Made by a program: the position numbers and the translations under genes
DNA from: CP2-2F sp034436355
GTDB lineage: Bacteria > Chloroflexota > Anaerolineae > Aggregatilineales > UBA2796
DNA length: 64,000 bases
Reading direction: 5' to 3'
Assembly: GCA_034436355.1 (NCBI GenBank)
Contig: DAOTVQ010000009.1
Span: forward strand, 1-64,000
Part shown: positions 17,534 to 26,614 of the stretch, piece by piece
Numbering within the stretch: position 1 is the stretch's first letter
Layout: every line of letters starts with the position of its first letter
Notes under the pieces: model-generated
Told to the model about the DNA's origin: nothing
Databases searched by the model: none
What the model saw: the letters and a program-made list of their open reading frames with translations, nothing else

Positions 17534-18745
17534 TCACCTACCAACCAACCCTGCCAACACCTTGCCGATTAGATCAAGTTCGGGCAGGGCAAAAAAGACC
17601 CAACCAAGCGCCACATAGTGAAAAGTCGTGAGGATGCTCAACAGGCTGATGACGATTGCCAACGGCGGACGCGCCTTCACGAAGGCATCCCAGCCTTGCG
17701 CCCGTCCCGCCCACTGCCTGAACAGCCACAAGCCAACGCCATGCCAAGCGCCCCACATCACAAAGTTGAGCGCTGCACCGTGCCACAAGCCGATCAGGAT
17801 CATGGTGCCAAGCTGCGCGCTCAACACGACGCCTTCGCGCCACACCTTGAGTGGCGTCCGCAGCAATTCGCGGCTGGCGGGCATGAAAAAATAAGCGCGA
17901 AACCATGCTGAGAGCGTCATGTGCCAACTGTTCCAAAAAGCCTGAAGGTTGCGCTTGAGGTAAGGCGCCTCGAAGTTTTCGGGCAGCTTAATGCCTGCCC
18001 AAATGCCAATGCCAATCGCAATATCTGTGTAGCCACTAAAATCCCAGAACAGGCGAAAGGCATAGGCATACACCATCAGCCAGAGCGCTAAGGCGCCGCC
18101 TAGCGTACCCGTCTGTGCATCGGCTGCCAACTGCGGCGAAAGCGCCACCAACGCCAGCGAATCTGCCAGCACGAATTTTTTGAACAAGCCGCGCATCAGG
18201 CGCAGCGTGCCGTTCATAAAGCGCGCCGACTCAAGTGGTGCGGCAAGCGCTTTAGAGAATTGCTCTACCCGCGCTATCGGACCGGCAGCCAGTGACGGGA
18301 AAAAGAGCGCGTAGAGGGCAAACTCGCCCAGTGGCAGCGGCTTTAGGCGTCCGCTGCGAAAGTCAATCAGCACATGCAGCAGCCGAAAGGCAAGGTAAGA
18401 AAAACCGATCCACGCAAAGGTTTGCCCAATGTTCAAAGCAGTGCCGCTTACGGCGGTCAGGGTTGGCACTTTCAGTGCGGCAAAAATGCCGATCACGCCA
18501 CAGATCGCCAGCAGTGCCATGCGGCGGCGCGGTGGTGAATCGTGCCACGTGAGCAGCCACACACCAACGGTCAGTGCGGCGGCGGCAAGCGGCAGCCACA
18601 AAGCGGCAAGCGATGGCGTGCTTTCCCATTGGAGCAGGACGAGAAACAGCGCGCTGGCAAGCAACAGCAAGCGGATGCGCCACGCCGCCACAAACGACGC
18701 ACCCAACGCGCAGAGCGCCATCGCTGCGATGAGGAGCAGGCTCAT
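17534..18745 (-). CDS. MBOAT-family O-acyltransferase
   Basis: 403-residue polytopic membrane protein (about ten helices). The MBOAT core is clear: FWDFSGYTDIAIGIG, APYLKRNLQAFWNSWHMTLS, and LWHGAALNFVMWGAWHG with the invariant His. Bacterial MBOATs such as AlgI, DltB and PatA pass acetyl or alanyl groups across the membrane for modification of exported glycans. The two SGNH-like proteins in this window are its likely partners. No strong ribosome site precedes the ATG, so the start is less certain. Confidence 0.88.
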   Translation of the reverse strand: MSLLLIAAMALCALGASFVAAWRIRLLLLASALFLVLLQWESTPSLAALWLPLAAAALTVGVWLLTWHDSPPRRRMALLAICGVIGIFAALKVPTLTAVSGTALNIGQTFAWIGFSYLAFRLLHVLIDFRSGRLKPLPLGEFALYALFFPSLAAGPIARVEQFSKALAAPLESARFMNGTLRLMRGLFKKFVLADSLALVALSPQLAADAQTGTLGGALALWLMVYAYAFRLFWDFSGYTDIAIGIGIWAGIKLPENFEAPYLKRNLQAFWNSWHMTLSAWFRAYFFMPASRELLRTPLKVWREGVVLSAQLGTMILIGLWHGAALNFVMWGAWHGVGLWLFRQWAGRAQGWDAFVKARPPLAIVISLLSILTTFHYVALGWVFFALPELDLIGKVLAGLVGR

Positions 18746-19013
18746 GCGGCTGCCTGATCCAGCACGGCTGAGCGGTGCTGCCCACAGGCAGTGGAATGTT
18801 TGGGGATAGGCGCAGCTTGGGACATGGCTTACTCACTCGCTGGGTAAGGGTGCTAGGCGCGTAGTATAACGTAAAGGGAGAGTGGGCGGCTAGGCGAATT
18901 TCTGATGCGACTCCATCTTGTAGATTAGCGCCAAAAGCGCTAAGATCACGAGATATGCTTGAAGCACTTGGCGGTGTGCCGCCAAAAACTCTCTCAAAGG
19001 TTGCACAACACCC

Positions 19014-20399
19014 ATGACGCTTAGCTATGCGGACGCCCTCGATTACCTTTACAGCCTGATTAACTATGAAGTGCAGCGCCCGGAGCGCTATGCGCCGGAT
19101 GTGGTCAGCCTTGAGCGTCCGCGGGCGCTGCTGGCAGCCTTGGGCAACCCGCAAGAGCGCTACCCATGCCTACATCTGACCGGCACCAAAGGCAAAGGGT
19201 CGGTCAGCGCCATGTGTGCCAGCGCCCTGAATGCGTCGGGCTTGCGCGTTGGCTTATATTCTTCGCCGCACCTGCAAGACTTCCGCGAGCGCATTCGCCT
19301 GAATGACACACTCATCGCGCCTGATCTGTTGGCGAGCCTTGTTGAGCGTGCCCAGCCTGTTGTGGCGCAGATGGAAGGCTTAACGTGGTTTGAGGTGGTG
19401 ACAGCGCTTGCCTTCATGGCGTTTGCCGAACACGCCGTGGATGTGGCGGTGATTGAGGTTGGCTTGGGCGGACGGCTGGACGCTACCAATATTTTGCGCG
19501 CACCACTCGTCAGCACCATCACCAGCCTGAGCTACGATCATATGAACTTGTTGGGCAGCACGCTTGCCGAGATCGCCGCTGAGAAGGCGGGCATTTTCAA
19601 AAGCGGCGTGCCTGCGATTAGCGCGCCGCAGCCACCAGAGGCGCTTGCCGTGCTGGAGCGCATCGCCGCGGAGCGCGGCACGCCGCTGACCGTCGTGGGG
19701 CGAGATGTGCCATTTGTGGTTGGCGCGGGCGATGAATTTGGGCAGCACTTCAGCCTGACTGACGGCGCACTGCGCGGCGAGTATTGGACACCTTTAATTG
19801 GCGCGCATCAGGCGCTGAATGGCGCGGTGGCACTTGCCACACTCGATCAGGCACGGCGGGCGGGACTGCCGCTTGATGAGCGTGCCTTGCGGGCGGGCTT
19901 GGCGCAGGTGAATTGGGCAGGGCGCTTAGAGGTGGTGCGCCGTGCGCCCTACCTGCTGCTGGATGCTGCCCATAACGCTGCCAGTGCCGAACGCCTGCGC
20001 GACTCGCTGCAAAGCGCCTTTCTGAACGCGCCCGAACGCCGCCTGCTGCTGATTTTTGGCGCCTTTGCCGATAAGGATGTGACGGGCATGTTTCGCGCTT
20101 TGCTACCACGCACCGACCATCTAATTCTGATGCAGCCGATCAGCCCACGCGCCCTCAACACTGATCAATTGGCAGCGCTGGCACGCCAAGTTGGCTATAC
20201 AGGCGCGCTGCACATCTGCCCTTCGGCAAGCGAGGCGTTGGCGTATGCCGAATCGCTTGCCGCGCCAACCGACGTGATCTGCGCGACAGGATCGCTCTCG
20301 GTAGTGGGCGAATTTCGCAGCGTGCTTGGCTTGCCGCCGTCACGGGCTGCCTATCTTGATGAACAAACTGTGCAACTGCTCCAAAACCGCCTGCCCTGA
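19014..20399 (+). CDS. folC: folylpolyglutamate synthase / dihydrofolate synthase
   Basis: 461 residues, the normal FolC length. The ATP-binding P-loop is GTKGKGSV, with YSSPHLQDFRERI and VIEVGLGGRLDATNI as further Mur-ligase-family hallmarks, and LLLDAAHNAASA in the C-terminal domain. It adds glutamate to dihydropteroate and folates in the cytoplasm. It is divergent from the MBOAT gene and sits 24 bases before the start of lon. Confidence 0.95.
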   Translation: MTLSYADALDYLYSLINYEVQRPERYAPDVVSLERPRALLAALGNPQERYPCLHLTGTKGKGSVSAMCASALNASGLRVGLYSSPHLQDFRERIRLNDTLIAPDLLASLVERAQPVVAQMEGLTWFEVVTALAFMAFAEHAVDVAVIEVGLGGRLDATNILRAPLVSTITSLSYDHMNLLGSTLAEIAAEKAGIFKSGVPAISAPQPPEALAVLERIAAERGTPLTVVGRDVPFVVGAGDEFGQHFSLTDGALRGEYWTPLIGAHQALNGAVALATLDQARRAGLPLDERALRAGLAQVNWAGRLEVVRRAPYLLLDAAHNAASAERLRDSLQSAFLNAPERRLLLIFGAFADKDVTGMFRALLPRTDHLILMQPISPRALNTDQLAALARQVGYTGALHICPSASEALAYAESLAAPTDVICATGSLSVVGEFRSVLGLPPSRAAYLDEQTVQLLQNRLP

Positions 20400-20423
20400 G
20401 CAGGATTATTGAGGTGTAATCCA

Positions 20424-22955
20424 TTGATTCCGATGCAACGACCTGGTATGAACGACTTTTACCACGTGCAAGATGCAGAGGCTAACGCCGACGGCTTGAT
20501 TGAAGCGGCGCTGATACCCTTGCGCGACTTGATCCTCTACCCAAACATGGTTTCCCCACTCTTTGTTGGGCGAGATCGCTCTTTGGCAGCCATCTCAGCC
20601 GCGCAAAGCAAGGCGCAGACCATTATCGGCGTTGGACAGCGTGATCCCAACCAACCGGATCCACGCCCTGAGGATTTGTTTGAGTATGGCACGGAAATGG
20701 CGCTTGGGCGCCTGCTGCGGATGCCTGACGGCACCACCAGCGTCTTGGCGCAAGGGCGCCGCCGTGTGCAGATCGTGGAATATATCCAGAGTGAACCGTA
20801 CTTCCGCGTGAAGGCGCGCCCGATCATCGAATCTATTCAGCGCACCCGCGAGACGGAGGCACTGATGCGCGCCGTGCTGACGCTCTTTGAGAAGTGTGTG
20901 CAGCTTAACCGCAACCTGCCGGATGAGGCGTACATCTATGCCATGAATATCGAAGAGCCCGGCTGGCTGGCAGATTTGGTGGTCTCGGCACTCGATCTGA
21001 CGCTTGAAGAACGCCAAGCTATGCTGGAAAACAGCGATCCGATTGAGCGCCTGCACCGTGTTAGCATGTTGCTAGGGCGCGAGTTGGATGTGCTGGAGAT
21101 CGAAGAACACATCAACGCACAAGTGCAGCAGGAAGTGGATCGCGGGCAGCGTGAAGCGTACCTACGTGAACAAATGCGCGTCATCCAAAGCGAACTGGGC
21201 GAAGGCGATCCCTTCCAACAGGAATTGGAAGAACTGCGTGAGCGCATCGCCCTTGCCGAAATGCCTGAAGAGGTCTTTGTAAAGGCAAACAAGGAGCTAG
21301 ATCGGTTGGCTGCCATGCCGCCGATGGCGCCCGAAGTTGGCATCATACGCACCTACATTGATTGGCTGCTCGACCTGCCTTGGGCGCAAGCCACGCAGGA
21401 TAACCTTGATCTCGATCACGCCACGCTGGTGCTGGAAGAAGATCATTTCGGGCTGCCAAAGGCGAAGGATCGCATCCTAGAGCATATTGCGGTGCGTAAA
21501 CTGGCGCCTGATAAGATGAAAAGTCCGATCATCTGCTTTGTGGGACCGCCCGGCACCGGCAAGACTTCGCTCGGACGCAGCATTGCGAAGGCGCTTGGGC
21601 GCGAGTTTGTGCGGGTGAGCTTAGGCGGTGTGCGCGATGAGGCAGAAATCCGCGGGCATCGGCGCACTTACATCGGCGCGCTGCCGGGGCGCATTCTGCA
21701 AACCATGCGGCGGGCTGGTACGGTCAATCCCGTCTTTATGTTGGATGAGATTGACAAGCTGGGGCAAGATTTTCGCGGTGATCCGTCGGCAGCGCTGCTG
21801 GAAGTGCTAGACCCTGAGCAGAACCACGCCTTCAGCGATCACTACCTTGACGTGCCGTATGATCTATCTAAGGTGCTGTTCATCACAACGGCGAACTCGC
21901 TGCATCCGCTGCCTTCAGCACTGCTGGATCGCCTTGAGGTGATCGAGTTTAGCGGCTATACCGATCAAGAAAAGCTGGCAATCGCACAGCGCTTCCTCAT
22001 TCCGCGCCAATTGGAGCAGCACGGCTTGGATCGCAAAGGGCTGCGCTTTGACGAGGCTGCGCTGCAAGCCATCATCCGCGAATATACCTATGAGGCAGGC
22101 GTGCGTAACCTTGACCGCGAAATCGCCAACATCTGCCGCAAGATTGCGCGCCGTGTGGCAAGCAAACAGACTTTCAAGAAGCGCATTACGGTCGAAAGTT
22201 TAGTGGAGTATCTCGGTCCGCCATCTTTCACCGATGATAAGCTGGAGGAAGAAGACCAGATCGGCTTGGCAACGGGCGTCGCATGGACAGAAAACGGCGG
22301 CGACATTATGACCGTTGAAGTCACCCTGATGCCGGGTAAGGGCAACCTGACGCTGACAGGGCAGATCGGCGATGTGATGGAAGAATCAGTGCAGGCGGCG
22401 CTCAGCTATACGCGCAATCGTGCCAAATCGCTGGGCGTGAAGGAAGATATCTTTGAGAAGACGGATATCCACATCCACTTGCCCGAAACTGCTGTGCCAA
22501 AAGACGGACCTTCTGCTGGCATTACAATGGCAACGGCGCTGATCTCTGCCTTTAGCGGGCGCAAGGTGCGGAGCAGACTTGCCATGACGGGCGAGATCAC
22601 GCTGCGCGGGCGCGTGCTGCCTGTTGGCGGCATCAAAGAGAAGGTGCTGGCTGCCTATCGCGCCGGCATCCGCACCGTGATTTTGCCTGAGCGCAACCGC
22701 AAAGACGTGACGGAAGTGCCAAAGAAGGTGCAGGCAGAAGTCACCATTCATTATGTAACCCTCATGGATCAGGTCTTAGAGTTGGCGCTTTTGCCTGCTG
22801 AGGCTGCACCCAAATCGGACAAACCGCGCACACCGCGCACCAAAAAGCCCGCTGCCAAGAAGCCAAGCAGCACGCGCCGCGCACCTGCCAAACCTACGCC
22901 TGACCTACCATCTATCACTTCTGCGCCTGCCGTCGGGTATAATGAAACGCGCTAA
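20424..22955 (+). CDS. lon: ATP-dependent protease Lon
   Basis: 843-residue LonA protease. The N-terminal substrate-binding domain is followed by coiled coil. The AAA+ module has Walker A GPPGTGKT (374-381) and LGGVRDEAEIRGHRRTYIG. The protease domain has the Ser697-Lys740 dyad (PKDGPSAG, GGIKEK). A start at TTG 20424 is favoured because GAGGTG lies 7 bases upstream; ATG 20433 is the alternative. After the normal end there is an unusual tail of about 55 residues rich in Lys, Pro and Arg. It degrades damaged and regulatory proteins in the cytoplasm. Confidence 0.95.
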   Translation: MIPMQRPGMNDFYHVQDAEANADGLIEAALIPLRDLILYPNMVSPLFVGRDRSLAAISAAQSKAQTIIGVGQRDPNQPDPRPEDLFEYGTEMALGRLLRMPDGTTSVLAQGRRRVQIVEYIQSEPYFRVKARPIIESIQRTRETEALMRAVLTLFEKCVQLNRNLPDEAYIYAMNIEEPGWLADLVVSALDLTLEERQAMLENSDPIERLHRVSMLLGRELDVLEIEEHINAQVQQEVDRGQREAYLREQMRVIQSELGEGDPFQQELEELRERIALAEMPEEVFVKANKELDRLAAMPPMAPEVGIIRTYIDWLLDLPWAQATQDNLDLDHATLVLEEDHFGLPKAKDRILEHIAVRKLAPDKMKSPIICFVGPPGTGKTSLGRSIAKALGREFVRVSLGGVRDEAEIRGHRRTYIGALPGRILQTMRRAGTVNPVFMLDEIDKLGQDFRGDPSAALLEVLDPEQNHAFSDHYLDVPYDLSKVLFITTANSLHPLPSALLDRLEVIEFSGYTDQEKLAIAQRFLIPRQLEQHGLDRKGLRFDEAALQAIIREYTYEAGVRNLDREIANICRKIARRVASKQTFKKRITVESLVEYLGPPSFTDDKLEEEDQIGLATGVAWTENGGDIMTVEVTLMPGKGNLTLTGQIGDVMEESVQAALSYTRNRAKSLGVKEDIFEKTDIHIHLPETAVPKDGPSAGITMATALISAFSGRKVRSRLAMTGEITLRGRVLPVGGIKEKVLAAYRAGIRTVILPERNRKDVTEVPKKVQAEVTIHYVTLMDQVLELALLPAEAAPKSDKPRTPRTKKPAAKKPSSTRRAPAKPTPDLPSITSAPAVGYNETR
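22938..22943 (+). promoter_or_regulatory. possible -10 element inside the end of lon
   Basis: GGGTATAAT sits within the last codons of lon, 75 bases before the lipoprotein start. No clear -35 is seen, so only tentative. Confidence 0.3.
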
Positions 22956-22963
22956 ACCGTAGG

Positions 22964-22993
22964 CAAGGGCGGCAACCTATACCGCCGCCCTTG
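22964..22993. terminator. stem-loop after lon
   Basis: A 10-bp GC-rich perfect stem (CAAGGGCGGC with GCCGCCCTTG, loop of 10) starts 9 bases after the lon stop. No T run follows, so it may be a weak terminator or an RNA-stabilising element. Confidence 0.55.
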
Positions 22994-23017
22994 TCAGAAT
23001 TGCGCGAGTAACTACTC

Positions 23018-24637
23018 ATGATCACGCACCTTTTTTGTCAACTTTCGGCGCGCCGCTTGCTCTTAAGCGCCGCACTGCTCCTTGTGCTGAGTGGCTGCAA
23101 CCTGCTTGGGCTGAACAATACGCCGCAGCCAACCGCCACCCCGACTGAGACGCCCACCAACACACCAACCGCTACCACGACGCCAAGCATCACGCCCACG
23201 CTCACACCACCCCTGACCGCAACCCGTACCCTGACGCCGAGCATCACGCCCACGCCAACGATTACGCTCACGCCGAGCCTAACTTTTACGCCAAGCCTGA
23301 CGCCCACGCTCACCCTGACGCCTTTCCCAACGGTGCCGCCCGCGCCGCCGGTGCGAATCGCGGCGGACAGCTTCACGCGCTTTGAGATTGACCCACAGGT
23401 GATCGCCAACCTTGATCAAGGTTGGATTGCTTTCATCAACAGTGCTGCGCCAACCGTCACCGTGCAGCCCGGCACGCCCGTTGCCGTCAGCAACACCCAA
23501 ACGCTCTACCTTGCCTCACCGGATGGACGCCAAAGCCTGCCCGTCATCGAACTGCCTGCCTCGACCGGCACACGCATTTATTGGTCGCCCAATGGCAGCT
23601 ACATCGCCTACTTTTTGGAAGGCAGCGGCTTGCATATGCTGGATGTGCGGCTTGGCATCAGTGTGCGTTTGTTTGCCATTAACAGCCTAAGTCCACGTGG
23701 TGTGCTGACCGAGCCTGTCTGGTCGCCCGATGGGACGCAGTTCACCATCGCCCTCACCACGCCCTACGACGTGGATATTTTCAGCGTCGGCGGCGATGCC
23801 ACCAATTTCACCAACATCTCGCAAAGCGGCGGCTACGACTTTTTCCCGCAGTGGTCGCCGGATGGCAGCTACCTTGCCTTCGTTTCAGATCGGGCGATTT
23901 GCCCGACATGGGAGCCGAATGCACCCAATTCTTGCTACACGCCCGAAACACCAGCGCCTGATGGCGGTCAGCTTTACATTTGGGAACGGGCAAGCGGTGA
24001 GGTGCGTTTGATCGCTGAACAATGGGTGATTGCGCCGCCAAAGTGGATCAGCGCCACACAGATCGGCTTTGTGGCAGGGCAGCGCGGTGATCCACTCAGC
24101 GGCAATACGCTCTACAGTGTAAACATCAATGGTGGTGTGCCACAGGCAATCTCGCCCTTAAGTGGGGAAGATCGCGTGCTGCGCGAGGCATGGTCACCAG
24201 ATGGCGCACGGGTCATCTATCAAGCGGTCGGAACCGATAATGCGATCATCGTGCGCGATGCCAGCGGCGCAGAGCTAACGCGGTTGGATGATCGCCTGAG
24301 CTTCCCGCGCTTTGCCTTCAGTGCGGCATGGTCGCCTAATGGGGATCGGGTGGTGCTGGGCGGCAGCAATGGGCAGTGTCCGTTTGGGATGCTGGTCACC
24401 AACGCCAGTTTCAGCTTCATCACACGCGCTGAGCGTCCTAATCCGGGCGTCTGTAATCCGACTTGGTCAGCCGATGGGCGTTTCATCGCTTACGAAGGTG
24501 TGCTGGGTGGCAACGTCACGGGTGATGGGCGCCTAGATGTCTATGTGGCGAATGCCAGCGGCGTCGGATCGCGCAACCTAACCAGCCGCTTGGGCGGACA
24601 GGTGCGCTTGCTCGGTTGGATTGGCGGCGGGGAGTAA
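23018..24637 (+). CDS. lipoprotein with Thr/Pro linker and TolB-like beta-propeller
   Basis: 539 residues. A lipoprotein signal ends in the lipobox LSGC (Cys27), so it is membrane-anchored on the outside. Residues 33-108 are a low-complexity Thr/Pro linker. The rest is a six-bladed-type propeller built from PD40/WD40-like repeats (IYWSPNGSYIAY, PVWSPDGTQF, PQWSPDGSYLAFVSD, EAWSPDGARVIY, AAWSPNGDRVV, PTWSADGRFIAYE). It probably binds protein or polysaccharide at the cell surface; it is not likely to be an enzyme. Its stop overlaps the next start (TAATG). Confidence 0.85.
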   Translation: MITHLFCQLSARRLLLSAALLLVLSGCNLLGLNNTPQPTATPTETPTNTPTATTTPSITPTLTPPLTATRTLTPSITPTPTITLTPSLTFTPSLTPTLTLTPFPTVPPAPPVRIAADSFTRFEIDPQVIANLDQGWIAFINSAAPTVTVQPGTPVAVSNTQTLYLASPDGRQSLPVIELPASTGTRIYWSPNGSYIAYFLEGSGLHMLDVRLGISVRLFAINSLSPRGVLTEPVWSPDGTQFTIALTTPYDVDIFSVGGDATNFTNISQSGGYDFFPQWSPDGSYLAFVSDRAICPTWEPNAPNSCYTPETPAPDGGQLYIWERASGEVRLIAEQWVIAPPKWISATQIGFVAGQRGDPLSGNTLYSVNINGGVPQAISPLSGEDRVLREAWSPDGARVIYQAVGTDNAIIVRDASGAELTRLDDRLSFPRFAFSAAWSPNGDRVVLGGSNGQCPFGMLVTNASFSFITRAERPNPGVCNPTWSADGRFIAYEGVLGGNVTGDGRLDVYVANASGVGSRNLTSRLGGQVRLLGWIGGGE

Positions 24638-25827
24638 TGCCTATGTGGGGCTGGCTGAAAGCGGCAACAGCAACGGCGACATGGCGCAGCGCGCTGCGAA
24701 TTCTGCTGAAGGGCGGCTTGCTGTTCGGGCTTGCCAACCTGATCTTTGCCCTGCTCGATCCGCTGCCGCTGATCGGGCAAGTTAGCCTGTATAACGGCGT
24801 GGTGCGTGGGCGGGCGCGCTTGCCCTATGGCGAAAATCCCGCTCAATCCTACAACCTGAGCCTGCAAAACCTAGAGGCGCTCTTTGCCGCCCACGAAATT
24901 CACGGCACGCCCAAAACACCTGACGAGTTTCGTGTGCTGGTAGTGGGCGATTCAGCGGTGTGGGGCGTGCTGCTGGCGCCGCACGAAACACTCAGCGGCT
25001 ACCTGAACGGTTTGCGCGTGCAAATGCCTGACGGACGGCGTTTGCGCGCCTTCAACATCGGCTATCCGGTGCAGTCTGCCGCCAAAGACCTGCTGCTGCT
25101 GGATTACGCCATGCGCTATAAGCCTGATCTGATTGTATGGCTGATCACGCCTGAGTCGCTGGCGTTGGATGTGCAAATGGCGACTCAGCTTGTGCGCGAA
25201 AATCCTGAGCGCGTTCGCGCCCTGATCACGCGCCATGCCCTGAGCAGCCTGCGCGTTGACGATTCGCGCTTCATTGAGCCTGACTTTTTCGGGCGCACCA
25301 TCATCGGCAGGCGGCGGCAACTTGCCGATTGGCTGCGCTTGCAGGCATACGGCATCCAATGGCAGATCAGCACTGTGGATCAGCAATATCCGCGCTTTTA
25401 CGAGCCGCGCATGGAAGATTTTCCCGCCGATCTGCCGCAAACATGGCGCGGCAACCCACCATCAACACTCAGCGCTGATCAACTTGCCCTCGATGTGCTG
25501 GCAGCAGGCGCGCAGCTTGCAACGGCGGCAAACATACCGCTATTGATCATCAACGAGCCTGTTTTTATCAGCATAGGCGAGAATAGCGATCAGCGCTACA
25601 ACTTCTTCTATCCGCGTTGGGCGCTGGACGAGGCGCGAGCGCGCCTGCGTGAGGCAAGTGCGGGCGCGGTGTGGGCATACCGCGATTTTTGGAATGCCAT
25701 CCCTGCCAGCCAGTTCACGGATAGCGCCGTCCACCTGACGCCGCAAGGATCGCGCCAATTGGCGGAATTGGTGGCACGGGCGATCATCGAGTCGTCGGGC
25801 GAGATCAATGCACGCGCTCTACCCTAG
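24637..25827 (+). CDS. SGNH-hydrolase-like membrane-anchored protein (paralogue)
   Basis: 396 residues, clearly homologous along its length to the protein at 12274-13413: same N-terminal membrane helix, SLYNGVVRGRARLPYGENPAQSY region, VVGDSAVWGVLL block and FTD-3x-HLT block. It starts at ATG 24637, one base into the stop of the lipoprotein gene, with GGGGAG upstream, so it is coupled to that gene. A role as acyl-transfer or acyl-removal partner for surface glycans is inferred from the SGNH motifs and the MBOAT gene in the window. Confidence 0.72.
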   Translation: MPMWGWLKAATATATWRSALRILLKGGLLFGLANLIFALLDPLPLIGQVSLYNGVVRGRARLPYGENPAQSYNLSLQNLEALFAAHEIHGTPKTPDEFRVLVVGDSAVWGVLLAPHETLSGYLNGLRVQMPDGRRLRAFNIGYPVQSAAKDLLLLDYAMRYKPDLIVWLITPESLALDVQMATQLVRENPERVRALITRHALSSLRVDDSRFIEPDFFGRTIIGRRRQLADWLRLQAYGIQWQISTVDQQYPRFYEPRMEDFPADLPQTWRGNPPSTLSADQLALDVLAAGAQLATAANIPLLIINEPVFISIGENSDQRYNFFYPRWALDEARARLREASAGAVWAYRDFWNAIPASQFTDSAVHLTPQGSRQLAELVARAIIESSGEINARALP

Positions 25828-25828
25828 C

Positions 25829-26605
25829 TCACCAACCGCCGCCGGTTGAATTGATGATCTGCCCTGTGATCCAAGCTGCCTCATCGGTGCAGAGCCACCC
25901 GATCAGGCGCGCTGCATCTTCAGGCATTCCCCAGCGCCCTTGCGGATTTGCCCGCTGCACAACCGCGTAGCTTTCAGGATCAGCATAGCCCGTATCTGTT
26001 GCACCCGGATTAACCGTGTTAACGGTAATTCCGCGCCGAATAAGGTGCGCGGACAAACTGAGCGTAAGCTGATGCAGCGCGCCCTTAGAAGCGATATAGG
26101 CAAGTTCGCTCGGCATAGGATTCAAATGCTGCCCTGAGGTCAACATGATTAAGCGTCCGCCGCTGCGCCCATCATGCTGTGCGGCAAAGTGTTTGGTCAG
26201 CAGCAGCGTGCCGCGCACATTCACCGCCATATGTAGATCAATTTGCTCAGCGGTCAGCGCTTCTAGGCTGCCAAGCGTGCTGTAGGCGTGGTTTGCCACC
26301 AGAATATCTATATGCCCAAAGGCGCGCTGTGCTGCCGCAACAACGGCGTGCGGCGCATCAGGATCGCTCAGGTCTGCCTCAAGTGCCTCAATAGTCTGCC
26401 CACTTTGGCGCAACTCTGCCAGCAGTGCCGCCATGCCTTCAGGATCAGCGCCCCACGCTTGCGAGGCATCAAAAGTGCGCCACCCTTGCACAAAGAGCGA
26501 CGCACCCAAAGCTGCCAAGCGCCTAGCAATGGCAAAACCGATCCCCTTGCGGCGGCTGACTCCGCTGACTAGGGCAACGCGATTACGCAGCGGCAAAGTC
26601 AGCAT
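25829..26605 (-). CDS. short-chain dehydrogenase/reductase
   Basis: 258-residue SDR. It has a glycine-rich cofactor loop (SGVSRRKGIGFAIARRL), LVANHAYS in the NAG-like position, a Ser in MLTSGQ, the catalytic YxxxK in YIASK, and VNPGATDTG. It is therefore a probable active NAD(P)-dependent oxidoreductase of the classical type; the substrate is unknown. The cofactor loop has extra charged residues (SRRKG), as in some FabI/3-oxoacyl reductase-like SDRs. The gene follows the L,D-transpeptidase gene by 9 bases on the same strand. There is no strong ribosome site. Confidence 0.88.
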   Translation of the reverse strand: MLTLPLRNRVALVSGVSRRKGIGFAIARRLAALGASLFVQGWRTFDASQAWGADPEGMAALLAELRQSGQTIEALEADLSDPDAPHAVVAAAQRAFGHIDILVANHAYSTLGSLEALTAEQIDLHMAVNVRGTLLLTKHFAAQHDGRSGGRLIMLTSGQHLNPMPSELAYIASKGALHQLTLSLSAHLIRRGITVNTVNPGATDTGYADPESYAVVQRANPQGRWGMPEDAARLIGWLCTDEAAWITGQIINSTGGGW

Positions 26606-26614
26606 GGCGTGGGC

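Noticed and set aside
18363..19154. A 263-codon minus-strand open frame.
   Set aside because: It overlaps the MBOAT gene in another frame and folC on the other strand, and has no recognisable domain.
23100..23340. Repeated Thr/Pro codons that look like a CRISPR or tandem-repeat array.
   Set aside because: Repeats are short, imperfect and in frame; they encode the linker of a lipoprotein.
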